Source: Hofstenia miamia
Lineage: Eukaryota; Xenacoelomorpha; Acoela
Assembly (NCBI GenBank): GCA_004352715.1
Contig: SCFE01000073.1
Location: forward strand, 198,219-262,218
Length of the DNA: 64,000 nt
Direction: 5' to 3'
Position numbers and translations under genes: made by a program. Shown one piece after another: positions 23,775 through 36,394 of the stretch. Positions within the stretch are counted from its first letter, which is position 1; each line of letters starts with the position of its first letter. The notes below the pieces were generated by a model that was not told the origin of the DNA, did no database searches, and saw nothing but the letters and a program-made list of their open reading frames with translations.

Positions 23775-24925
23775 CCTATCAGTATGGCAAGCAACCCCAT
23801 CATGTTTGAAACCACTACATTTTTCGAATTATTTTTTTTCTTAAAAAATAGCATCTAAGAGTTTAATGCTAAATAACAGCCATTACGCTAAACTTTTGGT
23901 CAGCACGGTAATTTCTCATTTAACAGTTTGTTCACTCTAACAGTTCGTCATTATATGTTCATTTTTCAACATTTTATATCGATTTTTTTAAAAAGACTTA
24001 TTTCATATAAGACAAGATGTAAAATGGAAGGTGAACTGGGTTCAAATGGAAAGACAATGTTACGAAATTCTGCCCTTCTTACAGAAACGTTGTTAGTAAT
24101 TTTTAAGCATGGTCTGAAACGTTTTATTATTATAGCATTTTGTTCCTGAATGCTTCAATGCGTTGCTAAAATATTAGAATCAGTTATGTTGCAAATTAGT
24201 TATTGTAAATTGACCCTCGATTATTGGTGCCTATCTGAATACAGCTTTTAGGGATACGGGCAACCCTTCGTCGGATACAGGCATCAGAAATACCCTACCC
24301 ACACGCCACTAAAGCTAACCCGTATCCGCAAATCACTAAATTATATACAAGATGATTTCTACTTAGCTATTTCTTATTGGGAGCAATTTTCCAATTATAC
24401 AAGTTCTTTTCCCAAATGAGTATTTTCACACTGGTTGCTATCGTTTATACATTACCTATATTAGATTATTCAAAATTCGGAAAAACCTTAGCCCCGTCCA
24501 ATACTGTATGCAATTACAATAAAAAGTATTAACACCAACTTTATTAACTACTTGACACATTTTCAACTTGTTTTCTAATTATGGGTATTATAAAAAAGTT
24601 AAATTAGGTTATATGGTTTTTGAGAAATGGTAATTTTTCGTGAAATGATAAGGAAAATTTAGCATTACAGTCAATCTCAACTATATCCTATTAGTGTGAA
24701 ATCATATCAACTAATGTATTTTTTTAGCATTAATACTCAGACAAGGGCATTGCATACGTCTCTGAATTGTATTTAATATTAAGATGTGCGGAAACAAAGT
24801 AGGTTCTAAATTGGACTATGAAGTCAGGAGGACGTCTTATTAGGTGGGCTAGAGTAGAGATTTGGATGGGATACAGCCCACCCAATCCCGCCTGTAGGCT
24901 CGCTCCTGGTATTCGTGCAAAAAGG
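23775..24925. other. Non-coding, nothing recognised
   Basis: Short frames only. A small inverted match (GGATACGGGC near 24253 against ACCCGTATCC near 24320) is too short to call an element. Confidence 0.4.
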
Positions 24926-24929
24926 TAAT

Positions 24930-25570
24930 TTACACATGTGCTTTGAATAATTTCACTATCAAAAACATTAACTTTAATGTCTTCAGTAAACTTTCTTTGT
25001 TCTTTAGTTGAAAAAAATGATAAATTGAGTTTTGTCAGAATTAATTTTTTGTTTATTACGATTGAAATATGTAACTAGATTTTTGATTGAAAGATGTTTT
25101 TTGCTATTCATAATGTGCAAGCATTGGTTAATAATTCAATTTTTAAAAGATTTGAAATATCATTTAATCATAATGCAAATAGCATAGGGCCTAATGCAAT
25201 TCCTTGGGGTACACCTAAATTTGTAATAGTATATTCTCAAGAAATGTTGTCAATTTTTACTCGTTTTTTGCGATTGTCGCCTTAATTTTTCTTTTAAAAT
25301 ATCGAAATTCATTTAGTTAAGTGCCTTACTTAAATCACGTAAGACTCCCGTTGTGAACTAATTTTGATTTATATTTAATTTAATTTTTTCTGTGATGGAT
25401 AACGTCACTGAATTATGTCAAAATCCAAATTGACTACTTGACAAAATTTGATTGTTATTAATAAACTTTTACATTTGTGAAGCTAAATGCTTTTCAAATA
25501 TTTTTTAGAAAGTCTGTGTTATGCTAATTGGTCGATAGTTCATGGGATCTAGTGGGTCTCCTTGTTTAAA
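24930..25570 (-). pseudogene. Heavily decayed non-LTR reverse transcriptase
   Basis: The minus-strand translation, in more than one frame and with many stops, gives RT blocks in the right order: NYRPISITQTF near 25545, SSQFGF near 25430, DLSKALN near 25330 (the LDLSKAFDT block), then VPQGIALGPMLFAL near 25200 with a following NDISNLLK. Order and spacing support an old LINE copy of the CR1/jockey type. No intact frame remains. Confidence 0.75.
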
Positions 25571-25689
25571 TAACGTTGAAATATCTGATTGTCATAAAAG
25601 AATAAGATAGTAATAACAATATTAATAATAAAGCAAATTTACTGCTTTAAATAACTAGTGTAAAGCTACAAACTAGAAGCTACATGTAT

Positions 25690-25690
25690 T

Positions 25691-25737
<47 letters not shown>

Positions 25738-25738
25738 T
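25690..25738. repeat. (TAA)n microsatellite, left flank of the R4-like element
   Basis: About 16 TAA/AAT units. The same motif in the same orientation recurs at 26493-26513 on the other side of the retrotransposon fragment. Confidence 0.95.
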
Positions 25739-25739
25739 T

Positions 25740-26445
25740 AATAATACCTAAGGGGTCCCTACTAGAGGTCACTAAGGAGTTAAAGAAGATAAGAACTGAG
25801 AGTGAAGGAAAGAAGATATACCAGAGTAGGATGGAATCAGAGAGACAAACAAGGTATAGGCAGAAGGCAATGCATGGAGAATACTAGAGGAACACAGAAA
25901 AGTGTGATAGAGAAGAGAGCAACAAGTGGTTAAAGAAGGCAGGACTGAAGAGAGAAACAGAAGCACTGATAATGGCAGCACAGGAGCAAGCAATAAGAAC
26001 AAACTGGGTGAAGAAGCATATCGACAGAAGAGTAGAAGTAAGTGATAAGTGTAGGCTGTGTAAGAAAGAGGCGGAGACAGTAGATCATCTGATAGCAGGG
26101 TGTGAGAAGTTGGCACAGAATGAGTATAAGTTCAGGCATGACAAGGTGGGAAGAATGGTACACTGGAGTTTGAGCAGGCAGCATGGGTTAGAAGCAGGAG
26201 ACAAGTGGTATGAGCACAAGCCACAGGGCGTCATAGAAAATGAGAAGGTTAAGATACTGTGGGACTTCAACATACAGACGAGCAAAGTGATAGAAGCACG
26301 GAGGCCAGACATAGTAGTGGTAGACAAAGAGAAAAGATTAGGAACAGTGATAGACATAGCAGTACCAAAGGACAGAAATTTCGAAAGCAAGGAGAAAGAG
26401 AAGATAGACAAGTACAGAGAGCTAGCAGAGGAAACAGAAAGGTGA
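25740..26445 (+). pseudogene. R2/R4-type (Dong-like) non-LTR retrotransposon 3' end: zinc knuckle and restriction-like endonuclease
   Basis: One frame runs from the TAA tract to 26445 with a single stop, TAG at 25885-25887. After it comes MAAQEQAIRTNWVKKHI, then a CCHC knuckle CRLCKKEAETVDHLIAGC, then KLAQNEYKFRHD. The restriction-like endonuclease follows: ILWDFNIQTSKV, RPDIVVVDKEKR and TVIDIAVPKD, with KEKEKIDKYRELAEE downstream. The RPD and ID/P-D residues fit the PD-(D/E)xK-like active site of R2, R4 and Dong elements. The reverse transcriptase is absent, so this is a 5' truncation, the usual result of incomplete target-primed reverse transcription. The AG-rich, nearly C-poor plus strand differs sharply from neighbouring DNA. 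A short 3' UTR of about 45 bp leads into TAA repeats. Confidence 0.88.
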
Positions 26446-26492
26446 GTTCCCCGAGCTGAGAGGGATACCAGCATGAAGCTGTGAGATGCAAG

Positions 26493-26540
26493 GATAATAA
26501 TAATAATAATAATAAATATATATATATATATATATATAAA
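26493..26540. repeat. (TAA)n then (TA)n microsatellite, right flank of the R4-like element
   Basis: About seven TAA units (26493-26513) followed by about 22 bp of TA. Together with 25690-25738 this brackets the retrotransposon fragment, as expected for insertion into a TAA tract. Confidence 0.9.
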
Positions 26541-27465
26541 TCAATGAAAGAGTTATATCACATTTTAATTAAACATATTTTCTTATTAAACAAGTACCAG
26601 TCACTAAAATTAATGCGGAGCTTATCGTCCACAAGTATTTTGTCAATTTAGATGCGACCAATAATTACTTTTACAATTTGCCAAACCACTTAATGCTAAT
26701 TCCATTAAATTGACATGAGTTTTTAATTAGAGTTTTACACGTTGTTTTTTCTTTCTTCTTTCTTTGTTGCAATTTCATGGGATTATGCTACATGTTGAAA
26801 TTGACAACAGGTGGCGAATTCAAAAAGATTTTGAAGACAGAAATACCATTGAATCGTTTAGTATAGATATTATTGAATCTAGCGATGATAGAATTTTTGT
26901 AGAGCGGAATTTTTACAAGCTTTACTAATCTCTAGGAAGTGGATGAAGCGTGGAGTGAATTTTGGACGCATTATTGATACGAGATGATTGATTTTTAGTT
27001 GAAATTGCGTGAAGTCAGTGGATTCGAATGCGGCAATAATGTCTGTGTTTATGAAAATTGAGTTGAAATGTGTTCTTGGATAATTCTGAATCTTCTGAGA
27101 AATTTGACAATATTTATGACCAAGATATAAGTAAAGTGATTTGAAAACATATTATGAGAACGGACATAGTTCAAGATATTGATTCCAGTAGCAGAATATG
27201 ATGTAGAGCAGAGAGAGTGTTTGAAAAGAACGAGAGTGCTTAATCAGAAAAAGAGTTGATGAAGTGGCGTACTCTATTTATGTTTGACAAAGGCATTCAG
27301 GACGTAGCGACAGCAAATATGTTACAGATAATTTCTTGTGGGAGCAAAATCGAGACATAATGACATAATGATGTTGATAAGAGTCAAAAGCAATTTATTG
27401 CATTAGATTAATGGTACAAGACAAAAACATAAATAATTAAGCACTACAAACTAAATGGAAATATA
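26541..27465. other. Non-coding, nothing recognised
   Basis: No frame or terminal repeat could be tied to a family, although base composition is slightly less AT-rich around 26900-27300. Confidence 0.4.
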
Positions 27466-28771
27466 CAGGGTGTTTATAATGTCTTGTCACCCCTAACATT
27501 ATTTTTATTTGACAAAAGACAATATGAAGGCAATATTTGACAGCCAGTGTGCATACTATTTATAGATGTTATTCCTTTCGCCTTATTATAATTCCAGCAT
27601 GTCACTAGATACAAGCGACTATTCTATCGAAGAGCGTATTATTGTGAGCACTTGGTCTTATGAACGTCAACATACAGACAAAACAATGAAGGACATTGGT
27701 GCTGACTATCAACTTCGCTTCAACAAGGAACCGCCACCAAAACAAATTATTCTCCGCTGGCAAGATAAATTTTGTTCCTATGGCAGCATCTGCGACGAAG
27801 CACGCACCGGGTGGCAATCCACAAGGGCATCAACGTGTGAGCAAGCAGGTATGCAGGCATCATTGTTATCATCACTGAAAAGTCACTGCGGAAACGATCA
27901 GCCTGTTGGATATTCCTACTTCCATCATGCATAAATATATACGGGAGGATCTAAATTGACAGGCAGATCGACCACATTTTGTTAATGAATCGAGTGATCA
28001 TGAGGGATCGCCGTTATGATACATGGGGGGAATTACTCAAATTCTCTGCAGAACAACGGAAGCTTTTGATGTGTTCAGCGATGAATTCGCTACTCGCGAT
28101 AGGAATACTTATTTCTGGTCAAAAGAGAACCCACGTTACTATGGGGAGTTAGAGCACAATCCACCGCATGTGATGGTATTGGCTTGAATGGCTGAGGATT
28201 ACCTTATTGGTCCATATTTCTTCCCACAAGGCAGTTCAGTAACGCAGTTTCCTATCTGCAAATGCTTAAAGAGTGATTTATTCCACAGTTGAAAGCTCTT
28301 GGCATTAAGGAAAGACTTTGGTTTCAAAAGGATAGCGCTCCAGCGCACTTTGCTCTGACAGTTGGTGAGTATTTCAAGGAGGTTTTCCCCAATCTGTGGA
28401 TTGGGCGTGGCATCAAAAGAATGCCTGCTCCATTCGTCTGCCTGGCAAGGAGTCCAGACCTTATATCCTGCGACAATAGCCTTTGGGGCTTAGTTAAGAA
28501 CGCTGTAATAGCACGTCGTTATGAGACGGTCGAACAGCTGAAGCAAAGAGTGATTGAAGCATTTGGGAAGTCATGCACAATATATCTAAACGCACATGGA
28601 ATAAAATTGAAGAATGCCGATTATTTGATGGCATCCACACCGATATATTAGACTAAATGTTTTCTTTGCTTTTAATACATGTCTCTTTTCTTAGTGTTTA
28701 ATATTGCCTTCATAGTGTCTTTTGTCAAATAATAATAATGTCAGGGGTGACAAGACATTATAAACATCCTC
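27466..28771 (+). mobile_element. Mariner-like element with ~72-bp inverted repeats, 1306 bp
   Basis: The left end reads CAGGGTGTTTATAATGTCTT. The right end in reverse complement reads GAGGATGTTTATAATGTCTT. The match continues through GTCACCCCT, ATTTGACAAAAGACA and TATGAAGGCAATATT, about 72 bp with a few differences. TA duplications lie at 27464-27465 and 28772-28773. The single internal gene is the broken transposase at 27566-28651. Confidence 0.9.
27566..28651 (+). pseudogene. Degenerate mariner-like transposase
   Basis: The N-terminal part has a helix-turn-helix with PPPKQIILRWQDKF and a GSICDEARTGW linker. A second part, in pieces, keeps the catalytic blocks: VFSDEF (first Asp) with FWSKENPRYYG, then LIGPYFFPQG, then WFQKDSAPAHFAL (second Asp), LWIGRG, and ARSPDLISCDNSLWG (third acidic block). 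LKQRVIEAFG is the family C-terminal helix. There are stops after VMVLA (28186) and before FIPQLKALG (28276), and the middle of the protein around 27900-28030 is out of frame. This is a family with a WIGRxG and ARSPDLxxxDxxLWG signature that is common in arthropods. The copy is inactive. Confidence 0.85.
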
Positions 28772-28849
28772 TATAATATATATAATTTGTGCATGTGGTT
28801 GTGATTATATAAAGTCTTGAAACAAGTGTAATGTGTTTCCATCTCCTAA

Positions 28850-29400
28850 CGTGTGATGGTTGTGTAACAATTTAACTTTTTTCTTAAATTGTTTATATTT
28901 TTTTTCAATTTTTACTGAACATTCTAGAGAATTCCAAACTGGTTATTGTAAGGCAAAATGAGCTTGCTAATTGATCTTTTGTAAGAATAGTATTGTTTCG
29001 ATCTTTCTGCTTAATGTGATTATTTAAGAATACAAGCGAAGTTTGACGGAATAAATTTATACAAAATGCATGTGATTGAATTTGATAGAAATGAGTTAAA
29101 ATTTTGTACTTGCTTCAAAACTAATTCGTATTATCATATTTTCGAGCAAAATTCAGAGTGTTTAGGGCCCTATTGTACGATTGCATCAATAGTTGAAGAC
29201 TTTTGGGAGGTAGATGTAATAAAAGGAATGAACAGTATTGTACGTGCGATATGCAAAACGTATCATCGGCGTACTGATAGATTTCACAATTTTTAACATT
29301 TGCTGATATGTCATTGACACATAATGCAAATATATTAGGTCCTAATACTTGCCTTGTGGCGCTCTCCAATCTGTGTATGGATTTGTGTATGTGTGTTTCA
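28850..29400 (-). pseudogene. Decayed non-LTR retrotransposon, RT and tail
   Basis: The minus strand gives VLGPNIFALCVNDISANVKN followed by IYQYADDTFCIS near 29250-29365: the PQG-VLGP block and the YADD catalytic block of reverse transcriptase. A PQG triplet sits in the adjacent frame. Further down, near 28880-28970, PYNNQFGIL and NINNLRKKL resemble the LINE C-terminal region. Several frame changes and stops show an old copy. Confidence 0.65.
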
Positions 29401-29449
29401 GTGTGTTTGTGGGGGTTAATGTATGTGATGAGATCAGTGAAAGAAGTTT

Positions 29450-30250
29450 GTAAATGTGTTTAGTTTTAGGACACCTATGTTTCCAATTGCGTTTTGTTGC
29501 TGTAAAAAATACGCTTTTTAGTTTTTTTCTAAATTTTTAGGTAAGTATAAACTCATTCCAAAATTTATTCCAAGTACTAGAGGCGTTCCAATGCAAACTA
29601 GGACAAGAAGAGTTACAACAAATAGATTTACGAGATTGTGTATTACATTTTAAGTATTTGAATAAATGTAATTGATTTTTTGCCATTTAATGTTTTTAGT
29701 GATCAATTGAAATTTTTAATATTAAATTGCGGCATTTAGTAATGGAATTAATAAATAAAGCCTTTCTTTTTATCTTCATAGCAGAAAATTTTCACATTGC
29801 AATTCTTTGTGAGTTTTATCACGCAAATGAATTTGCTTTATCTATCGGTTCATTCCTAAGCTATTATAATTCGATCTTGTTTGCTATTTCTTTGAAGGAA
29901 TTGCGAGAAATATAATGAACTGTATTTTTAGACATTAATTTTTAATTAATTGCATGTGAAATTTCTACGACGTTTTTTATATATATTTGTAAATTTTTGT
30001 GGTCTTGAATGCGACATTGGCAATATTTTCGAGGCACATTGACATTTCATCAAGATGTACAAGGTCAGTGATTCATTTACTTCACATATTGCAAATATAA
30101 TCGGGCCTAGCAATGCACATTGAGGTGTAAATAATCCACTCAGATTTCATATTATTCTTCAAGACACGCTGTTTTTTCTAGGAAACCCATAATTAAATTA
30201 ATTAAATTTTGCTGAAATCCGCCATTGTTATGTTTTATTGCTAAAATATT
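29450..30250 (-). pseudogene. Second decayed non-LTR retrotransposon in tandem
   Basis: On the minus strand PQCALLGPIIFAI near 30050-30125 is a degraded PQG-LLGP RT block. WNKFWNEFIL and KFRKKLKSVFF near 29520-29600 match the usual LINE tail (WN-LP, then F-kklK). It lies directly beside the copy at 28850-29400 and in the same orientation. The middle contains stops and no intact domain. Confidence 0.5.
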
Positions 30251-31536
30251 TAAATTCATCGGATTAAAATTATTTTGAGATTTACATGAAGATATTTTTA
30301 AATAATTGAAATAATTGCGTAACTAGCTTTAAATAAAATTTACAAATATGTTGATTACACATTTTAAGGAACATCGGAAGAAAATGCTTTTAAAGCAGTA
30401 AAAAATGACATTGAAAATACGTCAACTTAAACGAACGAAAGATACATATTTATAAAACACAGTTCATGATATTGGATGGGTGCATAATTATTGCGGTTTT
30501 TCTATTAATAATTTTTAATTAAAAACGAATACTTGAGAAAATATTTAAAACCGTCCTCTTCTGGAATATATCTACCATCAAACTCAAATAATTCTTCGCA
30601 TTTGTATGATAGTTTGCCAATTTCACAGACGAAATAATTATGCACCCAACCAATATCTCTATAAATTTTGTTAAAAATCTAACACAAAATGTTGAGCTTA
30701 AAATAAAAATTAATTCATCAAGGTTATTGCCCTAAATACTTAGTCGTTGAAGTAGATAAGAGGCAAAATTTTGATTCATGATGACAAAGTAAATTTTGAG
30801 GAATGGTAATTGGAATAACATACGTTTATCACTTCAGCATTTTTCATTTAAATATAATTAGTATATGACATATGCGCAAATTTGAGTAAAAAGGTGAGCT
30901 AGCTTGAAATTTTCACAGTGTACAACACACATATGCTAAGCAGATTAAGCACATTATATTGGCATTTTGTATGTGGGTAATTTATTATTCCAAATTTTAA
31001 TTTGATTTAAAATTCCTTAAAGACCAATATAATAGAAGTTAATCTATAATTTAAAAACAAATTTTCCCAAAAATTCAATTGTTGGAAATTCAAATTGAAA
31101 TTATTAAGCTACTTTTATTGCAGGCAGTCTCATACACTTCGGGGCTGGTTGATTCTCTAACAAAAAATAGATTTTCTTCAATGAAGATGCTCTTAATTTC
31201 AAACAAATCTATTATGTAAAATTATCTGTAATTATATTATTCTGATCGCAGGAATTGTTCTTTACACAATGTCTCGAAAATTAATTAGCATTTAGAACAA
31301 AAGCAGGTATAGATGTGATACATATATCATGAATAATGCTTCTAGTCAGTCTATATGTTATTTTCAAAACGAGCTTTTAATGGTTTGCCAATATATATAT
31401 ATATATATACGCATACAGACTTTTATTTCTGATTTTTCGGTTATTTGATACAAATTCCGCAATATCTACAGGGAATTGAAAAAGACTTAGATAGTGTTCT
31501 AAGGGTGTTATATGCCATGATTGCGCCTAAATCTCG

Positions 31537-31571
<35 letters not shown>

Positions 31572-31862
31572 NNNNNNNNNNNNNNNNNNNNNNNNNNNNN
31601 NNNNNNNNNNNNNNNNNNNNNNNNNNNNNNNNNNNNNNNNNNNNNNNNNNNNNNNNNNNNNNNNNNNNNNNNNNNNNNNNNNNNNNNNNNNNNNNNNNNN
31701 NNNNNNNNNNNNNNNNNNNNNNNNNNNNNNNNNNNNNNNNNNNNNNNNNNNNNNNNNNNNNNNNNNNNNNNNNNNNNNNNNNNNNNNNNNNNNNNNNNNN
31801 NNNNNNNNNNNNNNNNNNNNNNNNNNNNNNNNNNNNNNNNNNNNNNNNNNNNNNNNNNNNNN
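31572..31862. other. Assembly gap (291 N) inside a (TA)n tract
   Basis: Ns are bordered on both sides by TA repeats, so the gap is probably an unresolved long TA tract. Frames that span it are meaningless. Confidence 0.98.
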
Positions 31863-31896
<34 letters not shown>

Positions 31897-32607
31897 ATTT
31901 TTTCACATTTTTTAGCAGTTTGTACAAAATGTTTGCAAATAAACAGTATTTTCTACAATACTGTGCTCTGTACAGCAAAAATAAATATTATCTAATGCTT
32001 TTGTTCAAAGAAAAAGAGTCAGTCATCTCGCAAAAAAATCTATCGTAGGCATAAAAAGTGTCTTATCGATATATTTTCCTAACCTACTTTCAAATATTTA
32101 GATGGTCTATATACATGTTTTCTTAATTTTTTTCACCTAAGCATTTAGGTGATGGATATATTCGTAAAATTTAAGTTGTTTCACGTAGTCACTTAATCAT
32201 TCCGTGAATGTAGGGTTTTGTCTAAAAATTTAGTTAGAAGATAATATGTAACAAGACGACCTTAATTAAGGTCTTGGTGTGAAACTAAGATTCATTCTTA
32301 GTAAATGTTACTGAAATATCATCGCATGGATAAGAAACTTAATTATTAGCTCAAAAAATTTTTTTTAAGATCAAATATATTTGATTAAATGATGCTCCTA
32401 ACCAATTCATGGACACAATAACAAAATATAAATTTAATGTATTATATAAAATAATAATAACAAAAATTTTGTTAAATTAATATTATCGAGATTACAAAAA
32501 TTTTAATTATTTATAAGATATTATCACATTTAGACTTGCTCAAAATATTTAAAATATTTTCATTTTATGCTGAAAAAACAATTTTGAGTGTAAGATTTTT
32601 GTTTCTC

Positions 32608-32652
<45 letters not shown>

Positions 32653-35600
32653 CCTCTAGACAGTGTAGTTTTGATTTTCAAAAATGATATACATTTCAGA
32701 ATCATAAAGTTTTTAATGCCTTCACAAACCTCCTAATAATAGATAAAACGTTATTTATAATAATACATTGAGTTTGATTTCATATCATATATTTTGCAAA
32801 TTTGTATTTGATAAAAGAGCAAGGCCAAGAAAATGTGTTTGGAAAATTTTCTATACACATTTATGAAGAAGCATTATCTAAGTTCAACAATTATCCAATT
32901 CACTGTCTCAAAGATCATATTAGTGTTCATCAGGTTAGTGATTTCTATAAGTTTAACAGGATTTGCATTTCGAAGACGGTGTTTTTAAGACTCTTGATAC
33001 AGTGTTTTAAACATGTTTTTTTGCAATGTTTATCTAAATGTTTTTTCTAAATTCGTGTAGAATTAAGGCAGTTCAATAATCAAATAACTAGAGTCAATTA
33101 ATTCACAATCAATTATTAATCTACTACTAAAACGTCAAATATCAATATTGACGGATATTGATAGCTAAAAACATTTTTTCAATAATTTTTTTGAAGGAAA
33201 TTTTGAAAATAAAAAGAAAGGAAACTTCTTGTTTTTATGTGGAAATACGATAGAACTAACGCCTCGTGACTTAGGGTTTAGCGGAGACTTCTGTGTTATA
33301 TCAAGTTGGGAAACGGGTCAACCCTACCCGTTGGTTCATTCGTGTTGCGGGTCACTCTGAGACAGGTCACTTTATGATAGTCAGGGTGGAAAACAACTAA
33401 CAGTCAAACAATTAAATATTTAAAATTCTTAAACCTAATAGATTATAATTAATTTTGTAGTTACTTATTGATTTTATATTGTTTTTCAGATACATTTATG
33501 ATAAAAAAATTTTGTTCGTATTATGTTTTTTTATATAAAATGAATTTTTTCCAACCTTGGTTTAATAAATTTATGCAATCTTGATATGAACTTTTACATT
33601 TGTAAAGATTCAAAATCTAAATGTAATTTTTGCCTCCACAGTTACACTTTCGTTGAAAATTCCAATTTTCTGTTAATAATTATATCGGATAATTTGTTAC
33701 CATCTTATGCATTTGTTAAAAAGCTCCTAACTTGATCTCCTTAATTCTAGCTGTTACCTACTGTAAATATATTTAAAAAATCAAATTTTTCAGCGTTTTC
33801 CAAAATTTCTTTGTGCATATACTTAAAAGTTTCAAAAATATTGATATCAACACTATGCAAATCCGAATATTTTGCTAGTTTTAATTTAAAACAATCTAAT
33901 GGAAATTTTGCAAATGGTCAATGTCAATTTTTCTGATACTTGTTAGTGTTTGTGTAATTCAATAACAATTGATATTTTCAAAAAAATTGCATTACTCACA
34001 TTACACAGAAAATGATATTGATTGATTACAACATTCAATATTAAAGCACCATTTTTGGATTAAGTCAGTTTAATGTTAATCATAGTTAATATGATTACTA
34101 TGTGTCTTAACGCGCATTTGTTTAGCAGAATTACATACATTATGTTTCAATAAGGACATTTATCTAATAGTTTAAAAATCTAGAAAACTATAATTATATC
34201 ATACGACAGCAGAACAGATATTTCTGAGGGAATGAAAACAAATATATAAAGTTATAGATTTATGTATTTTAAGTGAAACGATTCATGTACATTCTGCAAA
34301 TATGATACATTGCCACGTAAATGTTAATATACCGGTATCATATATTATTTTACCGTGTATTAATACATATCTTGTGTTTTCCTCCAAGAAATTGGTGAAA
34401 AATCCAGTCCTAAGGAAGACTCACAAGACTGGGCGAGCAGTAGTGCAAATATGAGGCAGGAATTGATATTGATTTGGTTTCTTAAATGAAGGAATGAAAT
34501 TTAGATGGTACAAAATACTATTGCAATTATCTACACAACCGAAAATTCATGAAATTCTCTAAAGGTAAGTTTTTGTAGCCGCAAAGCAACACTGATTTTT
34601 AAAAATGGAAATTGTTCCAATTTTTGAGAATTGATAAATTTTTAAGCAGACGAACTCTCTTCCACATTCGGGTTTGACAAAAAAAAGTATTTTACTAGGA
34701 GCATGACATTCAATTTCTTGACTAACGGCAATGTCTCCGTCTCCCTACCGCAGTCCTAGGCAACACATATGGCGGAACATAGTTCGTTTAATTTAAAAAA
34801 AGGGAAATCCATATAACTCGATTACAAGCTCAAATAGGGCATTTTCAATTGTAGCAAATCATCTCCTTATGCAAGTTTTTCAGTCAATGAAAGATCACAT
34901 TTTACATGTGGCCTTAATCAGTGTTATTCCTTAAAATCGTAATTTTGGATTTTTAACCAATACCGCTACTCCACATGAATATGAAATGCTTCCAAAAGAT
35001 ACAAATTAGGGTATTCTAACTTTTCCCATGGATGTTATTAGCAAATACTATTACTTTTTCATTTTCACTTGCAAACCAACTATTGCTTTCACTTTTCCCA
35101 TAATATTCTAGCTATATAAGTCAATCTGCATAGCCACGCAGAACAGTTTAAATGAAAAGAGGGTTTAAGGTCAACACTAGATGTTTTGTACTCGTTTGCG
35201 GGTAGCTTTGTACTCAATATGTTATTTATTTTTTTCTTTGTACATGACATTTTCCAAAGCAATTTTACACAAAACAATCTTGTCTGCATATAAGTAAGGT
35301 CATGAATTTTCAACTCAATTTCAATAGACTTCAATTTAAGAAACTGGAAACGACATTTTTGTCCTTTTGAACAAGTTCGAGTTAAACTTATTAGGCAATT
35401 ACATAATATAATTATTGTTCCTAAAATATAATTATATATTATTTTTTAAACATATTATATATTAGGATTCCATTACCGGTGAATATACACGCATGTAAAT
35501 TTCCACTGCATCACTAAAAAATAATTGCAGTGACGCACATAAATTCGGCATTGTTATCTGTGATAGATTAAAACTCTTTATTAGAAAACAATATCTGACC

Positions 35601-35744
35601 ATTTACACATACTTACATTACACGTATACCTATTGAACTTGTTTTTCGGAATATGAATCCAATATATCAAATTAGGATATAATTACATACAATTATGTGA
35701 TGTGTTAATATGTAAGTGCATTATTAATCTTATAACTACTGTAA

Positions 35745-35792
35745 CTATCTATGTATCTATCTATCTATCAAAATATATATGCATATATATAT

Positions 35793-35837
<45 letters not shown>

Positions 35838-35838
35838 A
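35745..35838. repeat. (TCTA)n and interrupted (TA)n microsatellites
   Basis: About six TCTA units followed by several blocks of alternating TA broken by GCATA and TTATA. Confidence 0.9.
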
Positions 35839-36394
35839 TGTTTCTTAAGGCTTTAACATAACATTCTTTTTTTATGTTGATTTTATGGTATAACTACATT
35901 AAATGAATTTTTCTGACATTGGTTTCCCTATTTAGGTGATGGAAGATTTCTGGAGTAATTTTGGCGATTCTGAATCAAAATTTTTTATATATCATTAAGA
36001 AATTATTGCTGTTGAGTCAATTCTAGAAGCCATTGACAGAATAGTTTTCTCATTGTCTCAATTGCTGCTACAATGCCGAAGTAAAACATTTGTGGATTTT
36101 AATTGATAAACTGCTGTATGGACTGCATTAGCATTATCCAGATATCTTTCCCATTGAATGTCAGAATCTTGTACATAAACTCAAAATTAATCCATAATGC
36201 ATGATAATAAATATAATTTGTTTTGATATTTAATGTACAAAGCATTTTTGAACATTAATACAATCTAAGATTGTGTGTATATAGGATTACATTTCAAAGA
36301 AATCAATTAATTTTAGGTATGTACACAAACATTTAGAAAACATAGGTAAAATATTTTCGCTATCTTCCCTAAATGCAAATACCTAAAAAATCAA

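Larger units (their letters stand above)
30251..36300. other. 6 kb mostly non-coding, with one sized gap
   Basis: No gene could be recognised. It contains (TA)n tracts at 31391-31409, 31540-31571 (running into Ns), 32611-32652 and about 35773-35838, and a short (TCTA)n run near 35745-35768. An open stretch at 32802-32930 ends at a CAG/GTTAG donor-like site and might be an exon, but its translation resembles nothing known to me. Confidence 0.4.

Noticed and set aside
25972-26491. Several overlapping frames on both strands in the R4-like fragment
   Set aside because: The AG-rich composition keeps antisense and shifted frames open; only the plus frame carries the zinc knuckle and endonuclease motifs.
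27605-27932. Antisense and shifted frames in the mariner-like element
   Set aside because: They are shadows of the transposase; the plus frame beginning at 27566 matches the family.
31445-31978. Long frames running through N runs (also at 43157-43932, 51826-52351, 55104-55544, 57832-58734 and 62638-63946)
   Set aside because: They are open only because Ns carry no stop codons, and the real ends translate TA repeats or transposon flanks.
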